A stretch of 45,857 nt of DNA from Acidobacteria bacterium RIFCSPLOWO2_02_FULL_67_21 (GCA_001767195.1 MEKU01000020.1:28948-74804); one strand, 5' to 3'; shown: positions 7,806 through 15,805, counted from the first letter of the stretch. A program made the numbers and translations. Notes: generated by a model from the sequence alone, not told the origin.

Positions 7806-8130
7806 GTCGATGCCTTTCGGATATTCGGCGCGGGCGGGCAGGGGCAGGGGCCGTGGGGGCGATCCCGTTCGGCGGCGCGGAAAGCACGCGCGTCCGGCCG
7901 GTGGATGGCGGCACACGTTGATCTGCCTGGCCATGTCGGCGGGATCTCGCCAACGGGTGCGTCTCCAAGCGCGTGTTTACCGGCGTCGCCTCATCGCGCC
8001 GCCTCAAGGGCTCCCCCCCACCCGCACCGTCCTCGCCGCGCGGTCCGGCGACCGGAGCCGGATTCGCGGCCCAGGGCCGTCCACACCGCCGCGGTCGGCG
8101 GCGACCTGCGAATATCCGACAGGCATTGGG
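7806..8130. other. Non-coding spacer between repeat copies
   Basis: About 325 bp with no credible gene on either strand. It lies between copy A of the dispersed element and an inverted partial copy at 8107-8153. The partial copy repeats the flank GAATATCCGACAGGCATT...GGCTAAAGCCGGGCACTACG, mirroring TAAAGTCGATGCCTTTCGGATATTC at 7803-7827. The block could be one larger composite element with inverted ends. Confidence 0.5.
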
Positions 8131-8610
8131 CTAAAGCCGGGCACTACGTCGGTAGGGGCCGGACCGGCCGCCGCGCTTCTCCACCAGGCAGATCGCGCCA
8201 ATCACCATCGTCTTGTCGACGGCCTTCACCATGTCGTAGATGGTCAGCGCCGCCACCGAGACGGCGGTGAGCGCTTCCATTTCCACGCCGGTTCGCGCGC
8301 TGGTCCGCACGCGCGCTTCAATCCGGTATCCGCGCGCGGTCGGCGCGAGCTCGACGCTCACATGCGTCAGCGGAAGCGGATGGCAGAGCGGAATCAGGGC
8401 GGATGTCTGCTTGGCGGCCAGGATCCCGGCCAGCCGCGCCGTCTGCAGCGGATCGCCCTTGGCTACGGCGCCGCGGCGAATCGCCCGCAGCGCGGCACCG
8501 CTCATCGTGATTTCGCCGTGCGCCACCGCTTCGCGCACCGTCACGGGCTTGGCGCCCACGTCGACCATCCTGACGCGGCCTTTGCGATCGACGTGCGACA
8601 GCTTAGCCAC
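8131..8610 (-). CDS. moaC: Cyclic pyranopterin monophosphate synthase (MoaC)
   Basis: This 159-residue enzyme of molybdenum-cofactor synthesis converts the MoaA product (3',8-cyclo-dihydro-GTP) to cyclic pyranopterin monophosphate. Family motifs are complete: [29 protein letters not shown] and [28 protein letters not shown]. It starts at GTG 8610, overlapping the stop of rex by 8 bp (GTGGCTAA), so it is translationally coupled. The last dozen residues ([13 protein letters not shown]) are encoded by the inverted partial copy of the dispersed element and are unlike other MoaC tails. A molybdopterin oxidoreductase at 38630-40654 would use the cofactor. Confidence 0.93.
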   Translation of the reverse strand: MAKLSHVDRKGRVRMVDVGAKPVTVREAVAHGEITMSGAALRAIRRGAVAKGDPLQTARLAGILAAKQTSALIPLCHPLPLTHVSVELAPTARGYRIEARVRTSARTGVEMEALTAVSVAALTIYDMVKAVDKTMVIGAICLVEKRGGRSGPYRRSARL

Positions 8611-9229
8611 TCTCTTCTCCTTGCGCCAGGTAGAAGGAGAGGCTCTCGAGTGACACGGTCAGGTCCACGCTCTTGAGCTTCACCTCCGCGGGCACCTTGA
8701 GCGTGCCGGGCGAGAAGTTCAGGACCGCCTTGATGCCGGCTTCGACCACCGTATCGACCACGGGCTGGGCGTGCGGTGCCGGCACGGCAATGACGGCGAT
8801 GTCGAACCGATCGCGCCTCGCCAGCCGCTTGAGATCCTTGATGTCGTAGATCGGCACGCCGCCGCGCGACTCGTGGCCGATCTTCTCGTTGGCCACGTCG
8901 AAGAGCGCGGCAATCTCGAACCCTTCCTGCCGGAAGCCCGGGTAATCGGCCAGCGCAAGGCCGAGGTTGCCGGCCCCCATGATGACGACGCGCAGGTGAC
9001 GGTCCAGGCCGAGAATCTGCCGCAGGTGGCGCCGGAGATCCTTGACGTAATAGCCGACGCCGCGAACGCCAAACTCGCCGAAGTACGCCAGGTCCTTGCG
9101 GATCTGGGCGGCATTCAGGTGGAACTGCTCGGCGAGCGCCTGAGAAGAGATCGCCTGGACGCCGGCGGCATCGAGCTCGTTCAGGCAGCGCAGGTAAACC
9201 GAGAGGCGGTTTGTGGTCAGCTCCGACAC
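8603..9229 (-). CDS. rex: Redox-sensing transcriptional repressor Rex
   Basis: Rex binds operators when the NADH/NAD+ ratio is low and releases them when NADH accumulates. The N-terminal winged helix is evident ([22 protein letters not shown], then [32 protein letters not shown]). The NAD-binding Rossmann domain follows with [12 protein letters not shown]. The open frame extends upstream to 9616. GTG 9229 gives 208 residues, the family's usual length, and leaves room for a divergent control region; ATG 9286 and 9295 are alternatives with non-conserved extensions. It forms an operon with moaC and is divergent from the OPT transporter. Confidence 0.92.
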   Translation of the reverse strand: MSELTTNRLSVYLRCLNELDAAGVQAISSQALAEQFHLNAAQIRKDLAYFGEFGVRGVGYYVKDLRRHLRQILGLDRHLRVVIMGAGNLGLALADYPGFRQEGFEIAALFDVANEKIGHESRGGVPIYDIKDLKRLARRDRFDIAVIAVPAPHAQPVVDTVVEAGIKAVLNFSPGTLKVPAEVKLKSVDLTVSLESLSFYLAQGEESG

Positions 9230-9250
9230 CTGTTCGGACGCCTGCCTGCG

Positions 9251-9271
9251 CTTGTTCGGCTGATTCACAAG
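9251..9271. promoter_or_regulatory. Candidate Rex operator in the rex/OPT divergent region
   Basis: The sequence CTTGTTCGGC-TGATTCACAAG has inverted outer halves CTTGT/ACAAG. One half-site, TTCACAA, exactly matches the Rex consensus half (TTGTGAA in reverse); the other is degenerate. It lies 22 bp upstream of the preferred rex start and 23 bp before the OPT gene, as expected for autoregulation and control of the transporter. The call is inference from the half-site and position. Confidence 0.35.
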
Positions 9272-9293
9272 CTCCAATGCTACCATCCGCGCC

Positions 9294-11252
9294 ATGCCGC
9301 CATCCACGCCGTACGTGCCCTCATCGGAATCGCCGGCGGAGTTCACCGCCAAAGCGATCGTGCTCGGCGCCGCCTTCGGCCTGCTCTTCGGCGCCTCGAC
9401 CGTGTACCTCGGCCTTCGCGCGGGGCTCACCGTCAGCGCGTCGATTCCAATCGCCGTGCTGGCGATCTCGGTGCTGAAGCGGCTTGGCGGCTCCACGATT
9501 CTCGAGAACAACATCGTCCAGACCATCGGATCGGCCGGCGAATCGGTGGCCGGCGGCGTGGTGTTCACGATTCCGGCGCTCATCTTCCTGGTGCCGTACG
9601 GCCCCGAGTACTTCAACTACGTGCAGATCACGATGCTGACGCTCGCCGGCGGCATTCTCGGCGTACTGATGATGGTGCCGCTGCGGCGGGCGCTCATCGT
9701 GAAGGAGCACGGCGTGCTTCCGTACCCCGAGGGCACCGCCTGCGCGGAAGTCCTGGTGGCCGGCGAGCGCGGAGGCCGGCTGGCGGCGCTCGTCTTCGGC
9801 GGGCTCGGCATCGGCGCGCTCTGGAAAGCGCTGTCGTGGATCGTCAACCTGTTCCGGACCGAGATCGGCTATGCGATGTCGCGTACGAGCCAGTTTCCCA
9901 ACGCGACGCTGGCGGTCGACATCTCCCCGGAGTACCTGGGCGTCGGCTACGTCATCGGGCCGCGGATTGCGGGCACGATGGTCGCCGGCGGCGTGCTGGC
10001 GTGGCTGGGGCTGCTCCCGCTGCTCTCCATCCTGGGGCAGTTCATCACGGAGCCCTTTCCGCCCATCCATCCGAACTTCGCGGTGAACCCGGCAACCGGC
10101 CGCCCGTTTCTGATTTCCGAAATGGATGCCGGACAGCTCTGGAGCGCCTACATCCGGTACATCGGCGCGGGCGGCGTGCTCGCGGCCGGAATCCTGACGC
10201 TGGTCCGGACGATCCCCACGATCGTGTCGTCGGCGCGCGGCAGCCTCCGTGAGTTCAGAGCCATGGCCGGCGGCGCCGGCCAGAGCCGGACCGAACGCGA
10301 CATTCCCATGCCCGTCGTGCTGGGCGGCTCGCTGCTCCTGGCGCTCTTTCTCGCACTGGCGCCCGGGCTGCCGACGCAGGGCAACTTCTTCGCGGCCGTC
10401 CTCATCCTGATCTTCGGGTTCTTCTTTTCCACCGTGTCGTCGCGCATCACGGGACTCATCGGATCCTCATCCAATCCGATTTCCGGAATGACCATCGCCA
10501 CGCTGATCCTGACCTGCCTGCTCTTTGTGGCGCTCGGATGGACCGGCGACATGTATTCGCCCGTTGCGCTGTGCATCGGCGCGATCGTCTGCATCGCCGC
10601 GGCAAATGCCGGCACGACGTCCCAGGACCTGAAGACCGGCTACATCGTCGGCGCCACGCCGCTCTACCAGCAGCTCGGGCTGATCATCGGCGTCCTGGCC
10701 TCGGGGCTGATCATCGGCATGACGACGCTCTACATGCACCAGGTGTTCGGGATCGGCTCGGCGGCGGTGCCGGCCCCCCAGGCGACGCTGATGTCGACGA
10801 TCATCACCGGGCTGCTCAACCAGAACCTGCCATGGGGCCTGGTGCTCGTCGGCATCTTCATCACGGTGACGCTGGAGCTGTGCGGCGTGCACTCGCTGTC
10901 GTTTGCGGTCGGACTCTACCTTCCCATTGCGACGACGGCGCCGATCTTCGCCGGGGGCCTCGTGCGCGCCTGGGTCGACCGGAACGTGGGGCGGGTTCCG
11001 CGAAGCGGACCCGCCGAGTCTGACGTCGATGCCGGCACGCTGTTCAGCTCGGGGCTGATCGCCGGCGGGTCGATTGCCGGGATTCTGTTCGCCGTGCTGG
11101 TCGGCACGGGCCTGATCGGGCCGTTCGCCGCCATCGGAGCGGCGTTCCCGTTCTTCAACGCGGACTCACTGCTGGGCCAGCTCGCCAGCACCGCGCTCTT
11201 TGCCGGCCTGGCGCTCATCGTCGCCCGGATGGGAATGCGCAAAGTAGAATGA
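9294..11252 (+). CDS. OPT-family oligopeptide/metal-chelate transporter
   Basis: This 652-residue polytopic inner-membrane protein of the oligopeptide-transporter family has many transmembrane helices. The opening matches the family (AKAIVLGAAFGLLFGASTVYLGLRAGLTVSASIPIAVLAISVLK), with ENNIVQTIGSAGESVAGGVVFTIPAL and GSSSNPISGMTIATLI further on. Likely substrates are small peptides or metal-siderophore complexes. A palindromic repeat (10985-11017) is read in frame within a late loop as GRVPRSGPAES. It starts at ATG 9294. The next gene begins 4 bp after its stop, so the two are probably coupled. Confidence 0.92.
   Translation: MPPSTPYVPSSESPAEFTAKAIVLGAAFGLLFGASTVYLGLRAGLTVSASIPIAVLAISVLKRLGGSTILENNIVQTIGSAGESVAGGVVFTIPALIFLVPYGPEYFNYVQITMLTLAGGILGVLMMVPLRRALIVKEHGVLPYPEGTACAEVLVAGERGGRLAALVFGGLGIGALWKALSWIVNLFRTEIGYAMSRTSQFPNATLAVDISPEYLGVGYVIGPRIAGTMVAGGVLAWLGLLPLLSILGQFITEPFPPIHPNFAVNPATGRPFLISEMDAGQLWSAYIRYIGAGGVLAAGILTLVRTIPTIVSSARGSLREFRAMAGGAGQSRTERDIPMPVVLGGSLLLALFLALAPGLPTQGNFFAAVLILIFGFFFSTVSSRITGLIGSSSNPISGMTIATLILTCLLFVALGWTGDMYSPVALCIGAIVCIAAANAGTTSQDLKTGYIVGATPLYQQLGLIIGVLASGLIIGMTTLYMHQVFGIGSAAVPAPQATLMSTIITGLLNQNLPWGLVLVGIFITVTLELCGVHSLSFAVGLYLPIATTAPIFAGGLVRAWVDRNVGRVPRSGPAESDVDAGTLFSSGLIAGGSIAGILFAVLVGTGLIGPFAAIGAAFPFFNADSLLGQLASTALFAGLALIVARMGMRKVE
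10985..11017. repeat. Palindromic repeat inserted in frame in the OPT gene
   Basis: GGCGGGTTCCGC-GAAGC-GGACCCGCC forms a strong hairpin. It belongs to the same family as the intergenic repeats at 3056-3225 and 38573-38626. It keeps the reading frame open and adds about ten residues between transmembrane helices. Confidence 0.6.
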
Positions 11253-11256
11253 TCGG

Positions 11257-12375
11257 GTGAGGCCCGGCCGCAGCCTGATTGTCGCCGCGCTGCTCGCTGC
11301 CGCCGCAGCGCCGCCGGCAAGCTTCGCCGGCGCTCGCCAGAGCGGAGGCGGGGCCCCTCCCCGCCGGCTGACCGCGATTGCGGCGCTCCGCCAGTATCCC
11401 GCGTACTTCCACCTGCAGAACGTGCTCGTGCACGGCGAGTTCGCCGGCGACGAGCCGGCCATCGTGCTGCGGGGCGGCGATCACGAGGTCACCGTCATCC
11501 TCAACGACGCCAGAACGCGCAGTGGGCTTGTCGAGGTGCGCGGGCAGCTGTTCGATCTGGGCCGGATGGATCCCGCCGACCCCCGGCTCGGCGCGTACCA
11601 GCACAAGCCGCGCGCCGAAGACTGGCCGCGGCCCGGCGAGGAGCTGGTGCTGAACGTCACGAGCGTGTCGGAAGGTCAGTACGCCGCGACGCCCTCGATC
11701 CGCGCGCTGGCGCTGCAGCCGTGGCGCTTCGTCGGGCAGAAGGTGACGGTCGCCGGCGAGTTCCGGGGCCGCAACCTGTTCGGCGATCTCCCGAGTGCGC
11801 CCGGGCGGAGCCGCTACGATTTCGTGCTGCGGTCCGCCGACGCGGCGATCTGGGTCACCGACCTGAGGCCTCGAGGCCGCGGCTTCGATCTGTCCGTGGA
11901 TGCGCGTGTCGACACGGGCCGATGGCTCGAGGTGACGGGGACCGTCTCCGAGGATCGGGGCCTTGTGGCGGTGGCGGGGACCGCCCTTGCCGCGACGACC
12001 GCGCCCGAGGCCGAGACGCACGAGGAAGAGCCGCCGGCGCCCCCGCCGCCGCCCGAGCCCGGAGAGGTGGTGTTCAGCTCCCCCACTGAAGGAGAGACCG
12101 ATGTCCCGGTGGCGGGGACCGTGCGCGTCCAGTTTTCGCGGGGGGTGGATCCGGCCTCGCTGCCGGACCGGATCCGTGTGACCTACGTCGGCTCCGCGGA
12201 GCCGCCGCCGCCGTTCACCTACACGTACGACGCCGCCGCCCGGGCGGTCGAGATCCGGTTCGCCAATCCGCTTCAGAGCTTCCGGACGATACGGGTGGAG
12301 ATGCTCGAAGGGATCAGAACCTTCGACGGCGCGCCGGTGCAGCCATGGAATCTTACGTTCTCAGTAGGTGGATGA
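11257..12375 (+). CDS. Secreted protein with C-terminal Ig-like (Big_5/SbsA) domain
   Basis: This 372-residue protein starts at GTG 11257, four bases after the OPT stop. A signal peptide (RSLIVAALLAAAAAPPASFA) leads to a mid-region of two OB-like or jelly-roll-like segments (HLQNVLVHGEFAG..., FVGQKVTVAGEFRGRNLFG). A Pro/Glu-rich linker (EEEPPAPPPPPEPGE) precedes an Ig-like domain with the bacterial SbsA/Big_5 signature (VVFSSPTEGETDVPVAGTVRVQFSRGVDPASL). The function is unknown. Its coupling to a peptide/chelate transporter suggests an envelope role. No enzymatic motif is visible. Confidence 0.8.
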   Translation: MRPGRSLIVAALLAAAAAPPASFAGARQSGGGAPPRRLTAIAALRQYPAYFHLQNVLVHGEFAGDEPAIVLRGGDHEVTVILNDARTRSGLVEVRGQLFDLGRMDPADPRLGAYQHKPRAEDWPRPGEELVLNVTSVSEGQYAATPSIRALALQPWRFVGQKVTVAGEFRGRNLFGDLPSAPGRSRYDFVLRSADAAIWVTDLRPRGRGFDLSVDARVDTGRWLEVTGTVSEDRGLVAVAGTALAATTAPEAETHEEEPPAPPPPPEPGEVVFSSPTEGETDVPVAGTVRVQFSRGVDPASLPDRIRVTYVGSAEPPPPFTYTYDAAARAVEIRFANPLQSFRTIRVEMLEGIRTFDGAPVQPWNLTFSVGG

Positions 12376-12390
12376 CGGCTGCTTGCCGTC

Positions 12391-12407
12391 AAGTCCCAAG
12401 TCCCAAA
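12391..12407. repeat. Heptad-repeat half arm (AAGTCCC)
   Basis: AAGTCCCAAGTCCCAAA is a single arm of the palindromic heptad family. The facing arm (TTTGGGA units) lies 1.58 kb away at 13984-14008, beyond the CPBP pseudogene and the Fic gene. The two look like halves of one element split by, or flanking, inserted DNA. Confidence 0.5.
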
Positions 12408-12414
12408 GCGCGAA

Positions 12415-12647
12415 ATGGCTCAAGAGAAGGTCCTTGTCTTTCTCGTTCTGACCTTCGCACTGAGCACGCCTTTCTACATCGGGATCATCTCTGCCGGCAC
12501 CGTCAATGTCGCGGGTGGCCATCTTCGTAAACAGGTGAGGAGCTCGGATGGCACGGGCTTATTCCTGAACTTTACAAACTGACAGGGTATACGTGGGCCG
12601 CGGTTATCACAGGCCTTGCGTGGGCTCTCTTTCAGGATTTCTCAGGG
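12415..12647 (+). pseudogene. CPBP-family intramembrane metalloprotease, truncated remnant
   Basis: From ATG 12415 the frame reads MAQEKVLVFLVLTFALSTPF..., a typical first transmembrane helix of CPBP (Abi/CAAX-like) proteases. After about 38 codons it runs out of frame. From about 12535 a second frame gives EELGWHGLIPELYKLTGYTW and then AAVITGLAWALFQ, the CPBP catalytic motif 1 (EExxxR-like, here H for R) and following helix. The intervening 80 or so residues and everything after this helix are missing. The right end overlaps the 3' end of the Fic gene. This is a clear internal deletion plus truncation, so not functional. Confidence 0.8.
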
Positions 12648-13864
12648 AACAGTCCCGGCATCCACCGCGGTGCGAGCGCGGCGGGAAATGCCAGGAACAG
12701 TGGCGCGCGCGCGCTGTCCGACACCAGTACCCCGCGCTCCAGAAGCGTCGCGACGACGCGACGGGCTTGGCGATCGCTCATGCCCAGAAGAGCGGAGACA
12801 TCTCCGCGGGGCAACTCACCACGGAACAAGATCGCTTCCAGAACCTGCCCCGCTTTGACCGGCAAGCTGTTCGCCCGCGCTTCTTCCTCGACCCAGAGCA
12901 GAATGCGGTCACGCAGCCGGTTGGGTTGCACCAGTTCCTCCATGAACCGGACCTGATCGAGACAAGTCTCGAGAAAGAAGCGCGTGAAGGCCGCAAGCGC
13001 CTCTTCGCTCAGCGCGCCCCGGCCGTCCAGATCATTGCGGCGCGTCGCATCGCAGGCTGCGAGGTGAGACTTGTAATTGTTTTCGCTTCGCGCGAGTCCA
13101 CGCGCCACCGACCAGATGCCGCCCGTGCCGAGTGCTTCGAGCAAGACGGCATGCGACATCAGCCGCGCCACGCGGCCGTTCCCGTCCAGAAAAGGGTGAA
13201 TCCAAAGCAGCCGGTGGTGAGCGGCGGCGGCGGTGAGAATCGTTTCAGACCGTCCCAATGCGCCGTAGACGTTTTCAAACCGAGCAAGAAAACGCGGGAC
13301 AGCTCCCGGACTGATCGGGATGTGGCGTCCAACCTTCACGTCCCTGTGGCGCAGTTCGCCCGGCATGACAGTACGCTCTTCGCCGCTATCCGGGTCGTTG
13401 ACTTTCAGGAGTTCCGCAGGCAACAGCTCGCCGAACCGCCGGTGGACCTCGACGATCCCTTGTGTGCTGACCGCACGTCCCGCCAGCCCCCCGCCGTCAA
13501 TCCATCCCTGCACCGATACGTGCGCCTTGGCCTCAAGCTGCAGGTTGCGCTTCCCCGCGTCCGCACTGTAGTCGTTCTTCATCGCCCGCTCGATGTCGAC
13601 CGGATGCGTGTCATGGCCTTCGATGAGGTTCGAGTAGTAGCAGTTCATCGCCCGAACGAGATCTGCCAGCGCCTTCACCACGCCCGGCGGGAGGCCCCGG
13701 CGAAAACCCGCGGAGGTGGCTGCTAGCTCAACGGCGAGGTCATTGAGCGCCGGCCGGTGAGGCGACCCCTCGGAGAGCACCAGTGGCTCCATAAGACCCG
13801 TTGTCTCGCCCCGGTCGATGGCCGCTTTGGTGTCCGCTCTGATGTCCGTAGACGAACAATCCAT
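12632..13864 (-). CDS. Fic-domain protein AMPylator with N-terminal inhibitory motif and C-terminal winged helix
   Basis: This 410-residue Fic protein carries the active-site motif HPFLDGNGR at residues 223-231, so AMP transfer from ATP to a target hydroxyl is expected. An N-terminal SNLIEG (S78, E82, G83) fits the class II inhibitory motif [S/T]xxxE[G/N], whose Glu blocks the gamma-phosphate site. After the Fic core comes a winged-helix region (GDVSALLGMSDRQARRVVATLLERGVL), suggesting DNA binding or autoregulation. ATG 13864 lies 8 bp after a candidate -10, so the message could be leaderless; M25 is an alternative start. Its AT-rich upstream region, pseudogene neighbour and flanking repeat arms suggest acquisition by transfer. 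The target is unknown. Confidence 0.9.
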   Translation of the reverse strand: MDCSSTDIRADTKAAIDRGETTGLMEPLVLSEGSPHRPALNDLAVELAATSAGFRRGLPPGVVKALADLVRAMNCYYSNLIEGHDTHPVDIERAMKNDYSADAGKRNLQLEAKAHVSVQGWIDGGGLAGRAVSTQGIVEVHRRFGELLPAELLKVNDPDSGEERTVMPGELRHRDVKVGRHIPISPGAVPRFLARFENVYGALGRSETILTAAAAHHRLLWIHPFLDGNGRVARLMSHAVLLEALGTGGIWSVARGLARSENNYKSHLAACDATRRNDLDGRGALSEEALAAFTRFFLETCLDQVRFMEELVQPNRLRDRILLWVEEEARANSLPVKAGQVLEAILFRGELPRGDVSALLGMSDRQARRVVATLLERGVLVSDSARAPLFLAFPAALAPRWMPGLFPEKS

Positions 13865-13869
13865 AACAC

Positions 13870-13935
13870 ATGTTTTAACAATTATTTACGGGCAATTCAA
13901 CGGCTAATATGTCCGCTTTAATGTCCGCTTACATA
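13870..13935 (-). promoter_or_regulatory. AT-rich Fic promoter with repeated AGCGGACAT operators
   Basis: On the minus strand TTGAAT, a 17-bp spacer and TAAAAC form a plausible sigma-70 promoter ending 7 bp before the fic ATG. Just upstream are two direct repeats of AAGCGGACAT. Related copies (ACGGACATCAGAGCGGACACC) occur in the first codons of fic itself. Repeats on both sides of the promoter look like operators for an autorepressor, possibly the Fic winged helix. Confidence 0.4.
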
Positions 13936-13983
13936 CGGATCGTCAGCACGATCATTCGCAATGCGGGCGGATGACTCAGTCTC

Positions 13984-14008
13984 TTTGGGATTTGGGATTT
14001 GGGATTTG
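13984..14008. repeat. Heptad-repeat half arm (TTTGGGA x3)
   Basis: Three and a half head-to-tail copies of TTTGGGA fill the gap before plsC. No facing arm is present nearby; the candidate partner is at 12391-12407. Confidence 0.6.
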
Positions 14009-14012
14009 ATTC

Positions 14013-14744
14013 CTAGCCCCACAACGATCCCTGTCGCAGCAGCGCTTCCACCTCCTGGCGCACCCGGTCGATGAGCGCGTCGCGATCGTCGGCGGTGAGC
14101 CCGGCCGTCGGAATGGGCCGGCCGATCCGCACGCTGACGCGGACGGGACGGACGATCCGGCTGCCCTTGCGCATGGCCGCTCGCCCTCCCTGCACCGCCA
14201 CCGGGACGATCGGGGCCTGCGCCTCGATCGCCATGATGAAGCCGCCCTTCTTGAAGGGCAGCAGCTCGCCGGTCCGGCTGCGCGTCCCCTCGGGGAATAT
14301 CAGGAACGACCGCCCCGCGCGCAGCAGCGCGGCGCCGCGTGCGATCGATCGCATGGCGCTGTCGCGGTCGCCCCGCTCGATCGGCACGAACTCGCCGACG
14401 TCGAACACCGTCCCCATGATCGGGAACCGGTGCAGCTCCGCCTTATAGAGCACGTGCAGCTGCGGATGGAGCGCCTGGAACAGCACCGGCGGGTCGACGT
14501 TGCTTTCGTGGTTCGAGCAGAACACGACCGCCGAGCGCGGCACCTGACCTCTGCCCGCAACGCGGTACCGGATGCCGACCAGGGTCAGCCCGAGCCAGAC
14601 TCCCGCGTGGCCGAGCGCATAGAGCCCGCGCGTCCACCGCAGCACGACCCCGATAAACAGGCCGATCGGCCCGACCACCGCAATGTAGGCCAGCAGCGCC
14701 ACGTAGGTGACGACCGAACGCACGGCGCCAATGAATTCGGACAT
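14013..14744 (-). CDS. plsC: 1-acyl-sn-glycerol-3-phosphate acyltransferase
   Basis: This 243-residue membrane-associated acyltransferase makes phosphatidic acid from lysophosphatidic acid and acyl-ACP/CoA. It has N-terminal hydrophobic segments (residues 10-60). The catalytic NHxxxxD motif is NHESNVD (N78, H79, D84) and the glycerol-phosphate motif is FPEGTRSRTG (150-159). Both are intact and the length is typical. The gene runs leftward and starts at ATG 14744. It is separated from the upstream carD by a strong terminator, so it needs its own promoter within about 60 bp, where a short reiteration (CTCTGTGAC TCTGTGG, 14773-14789) lies. Confidence 0.92.
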   Translation of the reverse strand: MSEFIGAVRSVVTYVALLAYIAVVGPIGLFIGVVLRWTRGLYALGHAGVWLGLTLVGIRYRVAGRGQVPRSAVVFCSNHESNVDPPVLFQALHPQLHVLYKAELHRFPIMGTVFDVGEFVPIERGDRDSAMRSIARGAALLRAGRSFLIFPEGTRSRTGELLPFKKGGFIMAIEAQAPIVPVAVQGGRAAMRKGSRIVRPVRVSVRIGRPIPTAGLTADDRDALIDRVRQEVEALLRQGSLWG

Positions 14745-14807
14745 CGCCGGAAGATCCTCAGGACCTATTCTGCTCTGTGACTCTGTGGCCCGTCACGGCG
14801 AGGCAGG

Positions 14808-14840
14808 AAAAAAAACGCCCGGGAGATGAACCCCCGGGCG
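14808..14840 (-). terminator. Intrinsic terminator of carD
   Basis: On the minus strand the stem CGCCCGGG (14840-14833), a 9-nt loop and CCCGGGCG (14823-14816) are followed by eight T residues (14815-14808). It lies 45 bp beyond the carD stop: a textbook Rho-independent terminator. Confidence 0.92.
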
Positions 14841-14885
14841 GCGAAGAAGGCTAAGGCAAGAGCGTGGCGAACAGGACGCCGGCGA

Positions 14886-15494
14886 TCACGACGCGCGAGC
14901 GGCGCGCCGCGCCGGAGCAAGCCGCGCCGACGACAGCACGGTCGCCTTTACCGGCCTGGCGATCTTGGCGCGCGCGGAGGCACGGGCCATATTGCGCGCC
15001 TTGACCATGAAGCACTTTTCGAGGGCGTAATCCACTTTCTGTTCGATCTCGAGCGCCTTTTCGCGCAGCACCTCGGAAATCTCGGACACGATGAGCGCCC
15101 TGGCGCGATCGAGCATCCGCTTCTCGCGGAACGACAGGCTCTTCGACTTGCTCAGGAACGTGAGGCTCTTGAGCACGTCGGCCATGTCGTAAATCGAACC
15201 GGTGCGCATCTTGTCGGAGTTGTCCTTGAAGCGGCCCTTCCAGTTCTGGTGGTTGTCGATCCTGCCGTCGCCCAGCAGCCCGAACAGCCGCTCGACCTCT
15301 TCGTCCGTAATGGCCTTGCGAAGGCCCACGTTGTCGACATTCGCGACCGGAACGAGCACCGTAGTGTCATTCGACACGATCCGCAGGTGAAAGAAGCCGC
15401 ATGTGGTCCCCAAAATGGTCTTCTCTTCGATCCGTTCGACGATTCCGAGCCCGTGATTCGGGTAGATGACCTTGTCGCCGATCTGGAATGTCAC
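14886..15494 (-). CDS. carD: CarD-family transcriptional regulator
   Basis: This roughly 202-residue RNA-polymerase-interacting regulator starts at its N-terminal Tudor-like RID domain (TFQIGDKVIYPNHGLGIVERIEEKTI). A helical DNA-interacting domain follows (WKGRFKDNSDKMRTGSIYDMADVLKSLTFLSKSKSLSFREKRMLDRARALIVSEISEV) with a basic Ala/Arg-rich tail. CarD stabilises the open promoter complex, notably at rRNA promoters. GTG 15494 is chosen because GGGGGAA precedes it closely and the promoter at 15551-15579 lies inside the longer frame starting at 15575. Confidence 0.93.
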   Translation of the reverse strand: MTFQIGDKVIYPNHGLGIVERIEEKTILGTTCGFFHLRIVSNDTTVLVPVANVDNVGLRKAITDEEVERLFGLLGDGRIDNHQNWKGRFKDNSDKMRTGSIYDMADVLKSLTFLSKSKSLSFREKRMLDRARALIVSEISEVLREKALEIEQKVDYALEKCFMVKARNMARASARAKIARPVKATVLSSARLAPARRAARAS

Positions 15495-15550
15495 ATTTCC
15501 CCCGTAGGAAGGTTGGTAGGACCGGTCTCGCGCCGGGTACTGCGCCAGTG

Positions 15551-15579
15551 AGTATAGCGCACTGGAAGGGCCCAATCAA
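15551..15579 (-). promoter_or_regulatory. carD sigma-70 promoter
   Basis: Minus strand: TTGATT (15579-15574), a 17-bp spacer, TATACT (15556-15551). Transcription would start near 15544, giving a 50-nt leader before GTG 15494. It is one of the best promoter matches in the window. Confidence 0.75.
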
Positions 15580-15805
15580 CGAAAATTGGCCGAAAAACTG
15601 CCGTTTTGCGCATTTCAACCCGGCGGTTTGACCGTTGGCTGCCGCGCGCCGCCCGCGTGGTTCGACGCGGTAACCCACGGAAAATCGGCCATTTGTGGGC
15701 CGCTGCCGGCGTGCCGGGACCGCACACCGGGCAGGCAATGGATGAGCAGACACATTGAGTCGTGTCATATCAGAGTCTGGCCCCTGGTCGGATAGAATCG
15801 CCCCC
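15580..15805. other. Intergenic region carD / methyltransferase
   Basis: About 225 bp without a gene. Two similar blocks, GAAAATTGGCCGAAAA (15580-15595) and GGAAAATCGGCCATTT (15678-15693), flank a GC-rich centre and might be protein-binding sites upstream of carD. The right end (CATATCAGAGTCTGGCCCC) resembles a REP fragment. Nothing else is recognised. Confidence 0.4.

Noticed and set aside
7578-8676. Overlapping frames in the repeat-rich spacer
   Set aside because: They translate repeat DNA (peptides such as HAKAEARH) or run antisense through moaC; no conserved motif.
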